NCBI GenBank assembly: GCA_905182985.1
Contig: CAJJDN010000034.1
Coordinates: forward strand, 127,736 to 191,735
DNA from: Paramecium sonneborni
Taxonomy: Eukaryota > Ciliophora > Oligohymenophorea > Peniculida > Parameciidae
Direction of reading: 5' to 3'
DNA: 64,000 bases
Shown here: positions 12,823-25,200 of the stretch, piece after piece
Numbering within the stretch: the stretch's first letter is position 1
Layout: each line of letters opens with the position of its first letter
The notes under the pieces: model-generated
Seen by the model: only the letters and a program-made list of their open reading frames with translations
Told to the model about the DNA's origin: nothing
Database searches by the model: none
Translations under genes and position numbers: made by a program

Positions 12823-14087
12823 TCAATACTTTTTCTTATGATGATGTTTCTTCTTCTTTTTGTTTCTACTTCGACTTCTAGAACTTGAACTAGAGCTAGA
12901 ACTGGAACTTGAACTTGAACTCGAATGTAAACGAGCCAATTTCATTTCTTCTTGCTTCTTTTTGAATTCTTGAATCTTGTAATATGTTGTTTCATTTAAA
13001 TTAGGTCTTCCCATTTGCATAGTAAAATCTCCATTCTGATTTACTTAACATTAGACCTTTTAAATCTCTAAATTACAAGGTAATTTTAAATCAATCACTG
13101 ATTATTCACTTTACATCATTACACAATATTTATATTCACTATTTGTATATATATTGACATCATTACTTAATTTAATGAAATAATACGCCTCCTATTGCAT
13201 TCATATGAACATAAACTTAAGATAAATTTACTTTGCCACTCAACAACACTTAAAAAGGTTTTAAGACTTCATTAAAAGGATCTGTTCGCTTCTTCTTTTA
13301 TATACAAAGTAATGATATATTCTTTAATACTAATGGAAGTTTCTTTAGAATCTATTAACATGGAATCCTTTCAACTTGCAATTCCAAATATTCATATGTA
13401 ATATCACCAACCTTCTCACATTTAAATATTCCTTCAGGTCTAACCACTAAATCGTAAGTTTGCTTTATTTCACTTATACATTCCTCTATAGTGAATTCTT
13501 TAGGAATTCCAAATATGTACAATTATTCTTTTGATATATTATCTAAAATGGTTATATTTATACAATTATAAGTCGGAATGTATTAGGAAGGCTTCTCTTT
13601 TTCACGGGATTATTCTTTTTGCTAAGACTTAACAAAATCACTTTATTATTCTTTCATTATATATCCTTGTTCTTTCAACATTTCACTATACACTTTCGAT
13701 AGGATTGGAGTAAGCTTGTCTTTTGTTTTCACTGAAACTTTCCCCTAATAAACTTTTAGAGCATCGTCATCATATTTGAATCCCACTGCTACATCAATTG
13801 TTTGCGCTTCCTTATTTATTGAACTTATTTGTAACAAATCACATGGACCCTCTTTTAGAAAGAGAGATTCTTACAGACTTTTATATGCGTCCATGTAAAT
13901 AAAACAAATATTCATCTTCTCTCAATCCTCCAATATATAAATCCTTGAAATAAAAATGTATCCTTATTTCAGACTATCTTTCTTCTTTATACTTGTCACA
14001 TTGGTTAACAAAAATCTTTTTCTCAGGAGACGAAGATGAAGATGAAGATGATGATGAAGATGAGCTATTCTTTCTTTTCTTTGACAT
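12823..14087 (-). CDS. Ser-rich/RS-tailed protein, unknown function
   Basis: Begins MSKKRKN followed by about 12 serines and ends with about 15 serines, SRSRSR and a Lys/His-rich tail (TGA 12823-12825). The middle 300 residues are a soluble alpha/beta sequence that I do not recognise. One clear 25-nt intron joins KVNLSQ to EAYYFIKLS. Near the N-terminus the reading is ambiguous: either a 25-nt intron with an unusual GAG acceptor (13850-13874), or a frame with an in-frame TGA at 13922-13924, or translation starting downstream at MNICFIYMDAYK. The RS-like tail suggests an RNA-processing protein, by composition only. Confidence 0.6.
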
Positions 14088-14949
14088 TAATTTAAAATAA
14101 ATTATTTATGTTATTAATTAATTATTTTTATCAATTTTATTATTAAATTTACAACATCAATTCTAAAGTGATCCTAACCTCATTTCTATAATATCTCTTT
14201 CAAATTTATATTTTAACTCTCAGATTTATATCTATAATTTTCAATTATCTACAGAAATAATATAAATGAAATTCAATAATCATATTTTTAATTTATCCTA
14301 ATAGTTTTAAGTAAAAATTATCATTTAGATATTATTTATTTTTTATTCATTTAATTTATATTCATTTGGATTTTAAGTTATAAAACAAGAGAAATTCAAT
14401 TTTTAATATATTTTTAGATTTCAAGTTTTGATGAAGAATTTAATATAAAATATTGAGTAAACATGATATATTTCTAATAGTTTATAAATTAAAAAATAAT
14501 ATTTTTCTTATTTAAATAAAATAAAATAGTTCCTTAATGAAAGTCTTTTAAAATTTGATTAGTTTAAATCAGAAATAAAAGAAGAAAACTAAAAAAGTGA
14601 ATAAATGATTAAGAAATATTTGATTTTTAATTTTTAGTATATAATTACAATGTATTACAATTTGTAATAAAAAAAGTAGATTAGTAATTTAGGGAAGTTG
14701 CAATTTATAAAGAAAGAAAAAAATAAATATTTAGTTTAGATTATGTAAAGATTTGTGTATTATTTGAATTGATTGTTGATAGCTAAATGATGGAATCATA
14801 TATAAGGTGAAGATAATTAGAAAATATTTATAAAGAAGAGATCTTGTAGTTAATAAAAATGAATAATTAGAATGAGATGATAAAAAAGGTAGGATATAAT
14901 CCCAAATTTAGAATGGAAATTAAATAATAATTTATTTAATTAATTTTTG
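14088..14949. other. divergent intergenic region
   Basis: Between the RS-tailed gene (-) and the LAMMER kinase gene (+). AT-rich, with several TGA in every frame. Presumably carries both promoters. Confidence 0.55.
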
Positions 14950-16228
14950 ATGAGTTCTTCATCTAGTTCCTCATCTTCGGTGTCTTCTTCAAGATCATCT
15001 TCATCAAGTTCATCATCTTCATCTAGATACTCTCACAAAAAGTAGAGAAGAAAAAACAAATAAAAAGGAGATTAAGATGCTGGCCATTTTGAATATAAAA
15101 TTGGGATGAAAATAAAAGCAGGATAATTTGTTATCACACGATTTTTAGGAGATGGCACCTTTGGTCGTGTATTGGAAGTTTAAAATTGTACTAGTTATTA
15201 TGCCATGAAAGTAATATTATTTGGATTTAAAAGTGCATAAGGGCTGTAGAAAGGTACATAGAATCAGCAAAAATAGAAACCAAAATATTGTGGTACATAT
15301 AAGAGAAAGATAAGAGTGGACAATTTAATATTGTGAGACTATTTACATCTTTTGAAAGATATGACAATTATTTCATGGTTTTTGAGAGGGTATCTCTAAA
15401 ATAATCATTAAGTTAGGGAAATCATTATATGACATAATAAAATAGAACAACTTCATAGGTTTTCCTATGAAATATGTGTAATCATTTGCCAAATAGATAA
15501 TTATCTCTGTAGCTTTCCTTCATCAAAATTAACTCACTCATACAGATCTAAAACCAGAAAATATATTGACTACCAATTGTGAATATAAATAAGTTCCTTT
15601 TAAAGGAAGATAGTATAATTTATATCTCATAAATTAGAATTTGGGTTCCTGAAAGAGAAATTCTTAAAATCATAGATCTTGGAGGAGCTACTTTTGATTA
15701 TGAATATCACAGCACTATTATAAATACTAGATAATATCGTGCTCCTGAAGTTATTATGGGTTATCCAAAATGGAATGAAAGAAGTGACATTTGGTGTATT
15801 GCTTGTGTTTTACTTGAATTATATACAGGTATTATAGAATTATTTATTATTTAGGAGAATTGTATTTCTAAAATAAAGATGATTTAGAACATATTGCCAT
15901 GATTGAAAAAGCTATTGGACCTATGGAATACCGTCATTTCAAGAGTTCCAAATATAAAACATTCTTCAATTATGATTAAAAGTACACTTATTGAAATTAG
16001 AGGTACTTTGATTAGCATCGATCCTATTTCAAATGGAATTCGGTAGCACCAAGTGATTCTGCTATTGAAAGAGTTAAGAAATTGAAAACTTTTGAAGAAT
16101 TAATCCCAGCTAAACATGCCCTCTTTATTGATCTAATTAGAAAAATGCTCCGAATTGATCCTGAAGAAAGAGTCCCTTTAAGAAAACTTATTCATCATCC
16201 ATTTTTTCAACACGTATTCCAAGATTGA
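14950..16228 (+). CDS. LAMMER/CLK-type protein kinase
   Basis: N-terminus of about 30 residues is nearly all serine, then Lys/Arg-rich. The kinase domain has GDGTFGRVLEV (P-loop), YAMKCIRAVERY (ATP Lys), the CLK-specific catalytic loop HTDLKPENIL, and IDLGGAT in place of DFG as in LAMMER kinases. The activation-loop end is TRQYRAPEVIMG, and EHIAMIEKAIGP stands for the LAMMER box. Five introns fit (15211-15233, 15390-15412, 15613-15637, 15829-15854, and 15982 to 16000 or 16002). LAMMER kinases phosphorylate SR splicing factors in the nucleus. TGA stop at 16226-16228. Confidence 0.93.
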
Positions 16229-16344
16229 TTATTATCTAAATAAATTGTTCACCTTAATTTTACAACATCACTTATTTATTTATTTATAACACTTAAACTT
16301 TTAATTTTAATATTTAAAATTAATGTAAAAAAAATTAAAAAATT

Positions 16345-16806
16345 ATGAAGTAGAATATTATGATGATTCCCTTGAAAAAAATGTTTACTTATGTCCAATT
16401 AATAAATCCCACTAACTTTAATCTATAGATTAGTTCATCTAACATTTACTCATATGCAAAGAAAATTCCAATTATCAAGTCAAGAAATACATATGCAGAT
16501 TTAACTAATTTCATTGGTTTAATACTGCTAAAGTATTTTTATCACATTATCACAAAGGATAGGATTGTTCATGAATTCTTCTAATGTGAAGACAAAGAAA
16601 CTGTTATGCCTTAAAATGAAGTCATAATTAATTAAATGAATGAAGTGTTCTTACCATTAAATGGAGATCATAGTTTTCAATTGAAATAATATTTTAAAAA
16701 AGGCAATTCATAAGCTAGACCTAATTTTAGAAATTTCATTTCAGAGTTTCAGAAAAAAGATCCAGAAAAAGAATCCTCTGTTAAAAGAATTAAACTAAAT
16801 TAATGA
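16345..16806 (+). CDS. hypothetical protein, 153 aa
   Basis: Single-exon frame from ATG 16345 to TGA 16804-16806 with TAA/TAG glutamines scattered through it. The middle holds a mildly hydrophobic helix (LTNFIGLILLKYFYHII) and the C-terminus is polar and basic (SSVKRIKLN). I recognise no family. It starts only 116 bp after the LAMMER kinase on the same strand. Confidence 0.6.
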
Positions 16807-17331
16807 CTTTGATTATAATTTATATTATCCAAATTATTTTTAATTATTTCATAAATAATCCATTAATATTAATTACTTTTAACACACTCAATTAAACTAT
16901 AAACTTTTAAAAGATGCATTTGAATATAAACACATTTATATACTTTAGGCTTTTTAAAGTTCTTTTATGTGTATTTTTAGTCCTCATTTTAGTTATTACC
17001 CTTAAACACAATACCAATCATCTTTTATTATATAGTTATTTCAAATGAAACTAATCTAAAAGGGAAATTTAGTAAAATTAAATTCATTAAGTATCGCAAA
17101 CTACTTTAATAAATCTTTCAATAAAATTAGAATGAAAAATGCATTCAATCTTGGATTACTTAAGTTTTTTTAGATCTTAGGCATCATTAAATTATTACAA
17201 TATTTTACTCATAAAAAATATTTATAAACAAAAAGACATATTGTAATAATTGAATATTAGAGAATAATATTATTAATTATTATACTCTTTAGTTGATTCA
17301 ATTATTTTAATTAAAAAAAATTCAAAGCCAA
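16807..17331. other. intergenic between convergent genes
   Basis: AT-rich 3'-to-3' spacer. I see nothing coding in it. Confidence 0.55.
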
Positions 17332-18776
17332 GTTTCTTACATTTGAGTATTGATTTGTTGCCACACTGATAAAACTGTTTACATCATGTTATTAAAATGC
17401 TTATTATATTGATCCGTAAATGTTTCGTATTCATTTTTAAAGTTTTCAACAAATTTACTCATGTTTTTTTAATGTTCATTTAATTATGTTTAGATTAATG
17501 CTTATTATTCAGGCTTATATATTTAATAATATATAATACAGTATATTTAGCACTTGTTAAAGCTGCTGCATGATCTGTTATTAATTATTGTAAATCTGCC
17601 CGATATTTCACACTATTTAGAACTACTTCCATGTCTAATAAGTATTACTAGCCTAATTTTCAATATATTGTTACATCAATCATGTAAATAATTGGAATTA
17701 CACTGGCAAAAGAATCTCTTAATGCTAATGATATAGTTTCACATTTTGAATTCATATGTTCTTTATATCCAATATCATTCTAAATTTCATCAAAAAGTGT
17801 AGATAATTTCATAAATTATTTGCTCTGTTCAAATTTATTTAGAAATGTCTTCTCTAATAAATCCCTAATATTCTTAATTTTAACTTTCTATATATTAATT
17901 TCTTAAACAGCAATTTAACAATACTTTTCCATTTCGTTGTCATTACTTTATGAATCTGATAATAATTAATGAATAAAAAATACTGAAAAAGATATTTCCA
18001 ATTTTTCCAAGTGCATTTACAACCATATTTTTACTGACATTAATCAATAATTTCTGTTATTTTTATGCTTGATAGTTTTAGACAAGTTTTTTAAAGTCTT
18101 AATCCTATAATGTCATAAACTTTTCAATTATTTCACAGTCCTTTAGTTAAGTATGATTAAGGATTTTTCTTAAAAATTCTTCAAGTCCTTTTTATCGCTA
18201 TGATCTAATAGAATTAGTATAGCCAGTTATATTAAATTTAGCGAGTAAATTTTTTTAAGGAATGGATGGTATTATAATACCTGGAAAGTTTTCAACAAGC
18301 TCTTCAAAAAGCCATTCAAAATCAGAATATTATCTTGTAACAAGAGCTTTATCATTTTCATCAATATAACTTTCAATTTCATAATAAACAGTCTCATATT
18401 TTAATAATTACTAATTGATTTCCACATTTTTAAAACAAAATTTTCTTTCTATAGCTTTATTAATCTTTTTTGATAAAGGAGGTAACTAATTGAAATTTAA
18501 ACAAAATACTTAGACGGGCTAAATCCTTGGCTTTGTTATTTATGTGCTTTCGTATGGTTTGGTATCAATTGAAACTGAGTCTTATTCTTTAGGTGGAATA
18601 ACAAATTCATCCAGTTCTGAATGGTATATATTTTGTTAACTATATTGAGTCTCATTTTTTTCCATTTAAAATTCATCACTAGAATCTAAAATTTCAACAT
18701 CATCCATTTTTTTAACTGTTTGAAGTTAATTAAGGAATTTTTGATAATCACATTGTGGCTATTCCTCGTCTGACAT
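17332..18776 (-). CDS. sorting nexin (PX-BAR)
   Basis: An acidic N-terminus (MSDEEQPQ) precedes a PX domain with TRQYSDFEWL, IIIPSIPQKN and a Q-R-Q-K-G-L-E-E-F motif; these are strong sorting-nexin features. The remaining 270 residues are long amphipathic helices (QFMKLSTLFDEIQ, LITDHAAALTSAKY, FVENFKNEYETF) with the spacing of a BAR domain. Introns fit at 17956-17983, 17648-17674 and 17514-17539; the stop is TGA 17332-17334. SNX1/2/4-like proteins bind PI3P on endosomes and tubulate membranes for retrograde sorting. The size (about 450 aa) fits. Confidence 0.88.
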
Positions 18777-19269
18777 CCTATAATTAAATTAATAAAATAA
18801 CAATATATTAAAAAAAAAATTTAAATAACATTAATATTACAATCTATATAACTATTCATCTGAAATAGTATATCATTTTAAATAAAAAGCAGAAAACATT
18901 CATTTTAAAAATTCTTTTATATTAATGAAGAGTATAGAATAATTAAATTATTCATAAATTAAAAAAAAAATTAATTCTTAAATCTTAATGAATTAAGTAA
19001 AAAATCTGAATGAAATAAATTCATTTTACAAAATCTTTAATTTAAAGAACTTATTAAAATGAATTCCAATATTTTCATTATTCATTAAATTTAAATTGAA
19101 TCATTCATTTATTCTAAATTGAAGAATAGATTATTCAATTAATGGCTAAGTAATAAATTAATTTTGAAATGGATTTATATAATTTTGTTTGTTTTTAAAA
19201 ACTGAACAATACATCTTCAAAAAACTATGTAGATTAATAAATTAATAATTATTTATTTTTATAATACTG
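18777..19269. other. intergenic, AT-rich
   Basis: Spacer between the dynein 3' end and the sorting-nexin start, both on the minus strand. It contains long A/T runs and repeated TTAAATTGAAT-like words. Nothing coding. Confidence 0.5.
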
Positions 19270-22200
19270 TCAATCATCCAATTGTGTAAGTAAAGCAACA
19301 CCTCTTTTAACCCAGAATCTCTCAGGTTTAGAAGTATATAGCCTGACATACATTACAAAGTTAGTAGAGTGACCAGTTGTTGACAGAACTCCTCTTCTAG
19401 CACTGGTTTTGTAGAGTGGACAATTATAGTTAGGAGGAGGATTAATTTTTGAAATATGAAGTGGACATAATTAAATTGTTGGACATTTAGTAAATAAGAC
19501 CTAATTTATTTATAATTTATACTTTTGGATCTGATTCATCAAGTTCCATGCTATTAAAGTTCCATTTAGCACCTTCTAAGTACAAACCCCAAACATATGC
19601 ACCATCATCTGGTCTTGATTAAATATGCTCATCTATTGATTAATCCATAATCTAACAATATTTTATAAGCTTACTTTATATTCAAATTTAATTTCATCAA
19701 TTGGAATAACATATTTTCTTGCAAAATTTTAAAGTACACCAGTTAAATAACTTTAGGTGAAGAAGAATCCAGATAACCAATAATTATAGGGAATTCCATT
19801 ATCCAACCACTTTTAGAAGAAGCTCAATCTGGCTTTCAAATCAATAACATAGCTTCCTAGTGGTTTTAAAGATGGATAAGATTTTTCCATCCAAAGATCA
19901 GGTACTTTTCCATCAAATAGTTGTCTGCTAGCTCTTTCCAGCTATGGACTCATTAAAATTTTACCCATAAGAGCCAATTTTAGATCGTCCATACTTTTTC
20001 TAATAATATTGATCAATTTATTAAATCTAGTTAATTCTTATGTAAGCACAGTATTCATAGATTCTTTTGGATTGAATGGATATTTTTCAGTAGCTTGTTC
20101 ATAATTGAATTCTTCTGGAAAATCTGTCATAATAGTTTTAACTAATTATTCAAGTACTTATTCAAAAGACTATCCACTAGAACTACCACCTTGAGCAGAA
20201 CATAATAATAATGAATCTAAAATAAGGTTTGTTTCATTCATATCTTTAGTGATATCTGCATTAGGATGGAAACCAAATATCTATGGTGGAGTCAAAAGTG
20301 GAAGTTATTTGATATGTTCCAAATATTCTTCTCTTGTTTCATAATGAGGTGCATTGTATTCTTCATAGCCAAAGTTATAATTTGTGCTTTCATCTATAAC
20401 TTAAGGACAATAGTAATCTTCAAGAAGAATTTTAATAAGATTTCTATCCTTATCATCAGTAACTCTACCACCATAATTACATTCAGCAGTTAAATACCTT
20501 AGAGCCTCAAAAGGCACTTGATCATTTTCATCTAAAAACATTCTTAATTACCTAACACATATACGTAAATCAGATTCATTGAATTCATAAGGAATATTCC
20601 ATCCTAAAGGACCATATTTTCTTCGTTCTTAGATAACAGCATGGAAAAAGCATAACCCAAATAATAATCTCTTAAACCATTCAGGTTTGTTGCATCCTGT
20701 AAAGAATTCATCATTTGATATAGGATCAGTCAAATAAGATCCTTACAAGTTGGCTTTCAATCCTTTTGGAGGTTCATTAGTCATTTTAATACCAGCTTAT
20801 AAAATAGCAGTAGGGAATTAAGGACTTGGATAACTGGTCAACCATAATCTAAATTCAGGATGAGTTTGCTTAGGATCAGGTGATAATTCTTCACAAATCT
20901 TTTCTAATGTATTCATCCAAGAAACTGCCAAGTGACAATTTTATAATACAACCCAACTTCCATTGATCACTCCTTCAGATATTAATTTCTATGCTAATGG
21001 TCCTTAACCTTAACCCAATGAAATTTAAGCAAATGATTTATTCTTGGAATTTGCAAAAACACTTAATGAAGCAAATGGATCTGATCCAGGTGATAAAACG
21101 AAAATCAATGGAGTTACTGAAGAACTATCTTCATAAATCTCACCCAAATTGAAAGCTGGTGGCAAAATAAACTCTTCTCCCAAATATCCATGAACAAATA
21201 TTTAAATAGCTGGGATTAATTTATCTGGTCTGATACATCTTAAAACACATAACTTTATTAATGGGTTTGTGTATTTAACTTTTAATTCTCCAGGCAAATC
21301 TTCAGATTATGGTTATAATGAATCATATATTCTTTTGAATCCCTTTAAATATTCCTCCTTATAAAAGTATTCATGAAATCCTTAAGTTGATGGCAATAAG
21401 CTCAATCTTGTAATTTCACCCCAATTTTTTGGTAACACCCAATCAGTTTTTGGTTAATCTGGCATTTTGTCTTGTAATGACAATCCTCCCGTCATTAAAA
21501 ATCTGAAAGATTCTTAATCTAACTGTTTACGGAATTCCATAACTCTTGTTGCCAAAAGGAATGAAAATAATAATTTATCCTTTTCAAATAATGATCTACA
21601 GATGTTTCTGTACAAAGAAAGAAGGAAATAGTTTTTAAGATTTTCTAATCTTATTTAAATATTGTCAGATTTCTCTGATTTTATAATAGATTGAGTAAAG
21701 AGATCAATAAAATAGACAAGCGAATATTGATACATGGGATCGATATTATTAAGATCTGAAATAACAAAGAATAAACAAGATGCTTATTATGCAACAGACA
21801 CGTATTCTTATCTAGCTGAATCGATATTCTTTTCTGTCTATTCAGCAATAATTTATTTTTCACTAATTTCATTTGATTTTAATTTAGATGCTGTTAAGAT
21901 CTCTATTGCAGTTTCATCTGTTAAAATATTTTTGTTTCCAGATAGCACTTCTAATATCTTTTATTCAATTTCTGCTAATTACTTTTTATTGCTAGCACCT
22001 TCCATAATAAGTCTTTCTTTTTCTCTTTCTAGATCAGGTCTTTCTTTCTTTACCAAAATGCCCAATAGTTAATCACTTAATCCTTCATACGTAATCATAA
22101 AGTTTAGTAAAGTGACTTTAGTTGAAATCTCTGGTAGATAATGTGGATTTCTAAGTTTAGTAGTGATATAAAATTGGAATTGATTTGAATATTCAATAGT

Positions 22201-25200
22201 GCTTTCTCCTAATTTGATATATGAAGTGTTTCCTTTAGTGAATATTTATTTTAAGAGAATAGGAGTAAGAGAAGCATCTAATTCTTCAAGAACATTTTCT
22301 AATAAAACTGGTTTTCCAAATTAAATGGCATTTTCTAATTGTCTTAAGAAATCAGAATCTGATAATTTAATAATAGCAATTTTTCGAGATTATTCCATTT
22401 TCTTAATCCATTTATTAGCTTATCCTTAAGGATCAATACAAAGGGGCCATCTTCTTGCTTTGAATAGGATAATACTGTTTTCAATAGAAAATTGATCAGA
22501 AGGCAAACCATCAATATTCCAGGCTCTAATTTTAACAGGTTCTCCTAATACAGTGAGTAATGAGAAGATTTAAGAGGAAGGAATACTTTTTTCAACACAT
22601 TTTGCAACCCATTCTTTAACAATTTCAATTCTGAATGCTTAAGTAAACGCTCCTGTATATGCTATCATTCCTGCTGATGTTAATACATCTCCAGTCAAAG
22701 TAACATAATTAGCTTCTAATTATTCAGCAAAAGCTCCCCATCTACCTTTTTCACCACCTAAAGATTCAATAAGTTTTTTAGCTCTTTCTAATTATTTAGA
22801 ACATTCTTCATATTCATTTTCCAATCTATTTTTATTATCTATAGTTTATTGTAATTCTTTATTTAATTTACTAACTTTGTCGTTAGCATCATTCAATTCT
22901 TTTTATTTAACAGCTAACTTAGCATTCAAACCATCTACTTAAGCTTATGATTCAGCCAAAGCAATCTTCTTAGGTTTAACCTTCTTATTAACAAAATAGA
23001 AATTGTAAATACCATTAATCCACATCATTATAACTTTACAAGCAGGTGATGCATTTTCAGCTGCAGATAATTCTAATGAATCCTTATATTCAGGATCTTA
23101 CAAATATTTACCCAAATTTACTATAACTTTTTCTTCAACAGTATCAGTATTAAAACTAACCATATCTTCTAAAAGTGTAGACCTTCCTAATACTTTTAAT
23201 GAAGCAGCCCACCAATCTGTAACTAATCTAATACCATCTTTATCCTTTGTTTTTTCAGTTGGGTTTGGATATAACAAGAGACATAATGCTCTTAAGATAT
23301 TTCTAATTGTATTTGAAGGAGCTTTCATTTATTTTAAAAATTCAATCTATTTCTTATCTAATACATTAAGAGCATCTTGAGCAGCTTTAAGTGCAGGCAT
23401 TGCTTCAGATAATTCAGCTTCACATTCTTCTTTGATTGCATTAGCCTTATCAACAGCTTCTTGTACTACAGCTTCTTCTGATTGAATACCAGCTTTAAGA
23501 CTATCAGCTTGAACCTTTTCTTTTTGCACTTCATCCATTTTTATTTTTGTTTTTTCAGCAGCATCTTTTAATTTAGGTTACAATTAAATCAAATTAGTTT
23601 TCATTCCTTCTACATTATTTTCTGTTGTTGTAATCTTACTTAAACCATTTCTATATTTACTTATTTAAGCTGTTACTTCATTTCTCTTTTCACCTAATAA
23701 TGCTTTGAATGTTACTATCAACTCCAAGTAACTTGTTGGAGTAACATAATATTTACGTTTTAAATCATCATAGAATTTCTTAGCCCAATGAATAGTACTT
23801 TGATGGAAGAATTAAACCATATCAATACATTCTTATTTAATTCTATCATCCATTTCAACTGGTTTAAGGAATCTAGTAGCTACACTTACTAATGCATCCT
23901 ATGGCCATTCATTAAACCAATCAATTGTACAACAATTAACCAATGATGGGAACATTCTTACTCTTGTTCTAAAAGCATCACCGATTGGAGACATACATAA
24001 AACAATATGTAGATTCTTTTTTACTCTTTCTAAGAAATAGGAATATAGTTAATTCAAAGTAGCTTCTCCTTCTTTATTTACTGATTAATAAGCTGGTCTA
24101 ACCATTTCAGTTACTTCAGTTTTCTCTTCAGTTGGGAAAATATTTGGAACTTCAGAAGTATTTAATAAATTATTAACATCTTCAACAAATGATTCTAATT
24201 TTATTTAATTATCAGTAAACAAAAATGTAGAAGCCTCATTCTTACCTCCTGATTATTTTAACAATTTTTTAATATCTTCATGCCATTCTGTCTTTCCATA
24301 AGACTTAGAAATTTCAATTTAAACAACTTTGAAATCTCCTATTGAAGAAGCTAATCTTGCCAATGATTATCTACCTGAACCTCCTACTCCCACCAATAAT
24401 GCATTACCACCTGGTTATTTCATTATACGTGTAATGACTAATAAATGTTCAATAGCAAATTAAAATAATACTAAATCCATAGGTTTATCACTTAAATCAT
24501 TATAATTTTATAATTATTAATCTACAGCAGTGGCTAATTTAACCTAATCAACAACTTCTTCATAAAATTTTTTTGGAGCCCCCATAGGAGTCATTACATC
24601 AGTAAAAATAAGTCCTCTTATTTCATCCAATTAATCAATTTTATTATCTTTCTTACCATCAGCATCAGGTTTATCTAAATGTTCAAATATTGTATCAAAA
24701 TTCAATCCAAATGATTTTCTCATAATCTCTCGTACTGATCTCAACATTAATAAACGATCATCATCATTAATCAATCTATCTGCAAATACTCTCCAAACTT
24801 CATGAGTCCAAAGTCTAGCCATAACATCTGTAGTATTGATCTTATCTTTATCTGCTAAACATATTCCCAATATCACTTTTGCAAAATCTCTTAAATTAAA
24901 TAAATAATGACTCTTTGTTGGAGTTGGTAATAATTCTCTCATTGCTAATTTATAAATTTCTAATGTTCCATTTACAATCTTAGATTCCATCTTTAAAATA
25001 TCTTAAGGGAAATTTTAATTTGTAAAGAACCATTTCAAAATTGATCCAAAAATACGATTCAATGTCTCATCATCAAATGCAGCTAATGATATCAAACTCA
25101 AATGTCTCAATATTCTTGGTGTAACAAATGTACGTCCTCCTCCTGGTGGTCCCATTGCTGTAACAAACACACAATTTATTATACTCTTAAACATTTTCTC

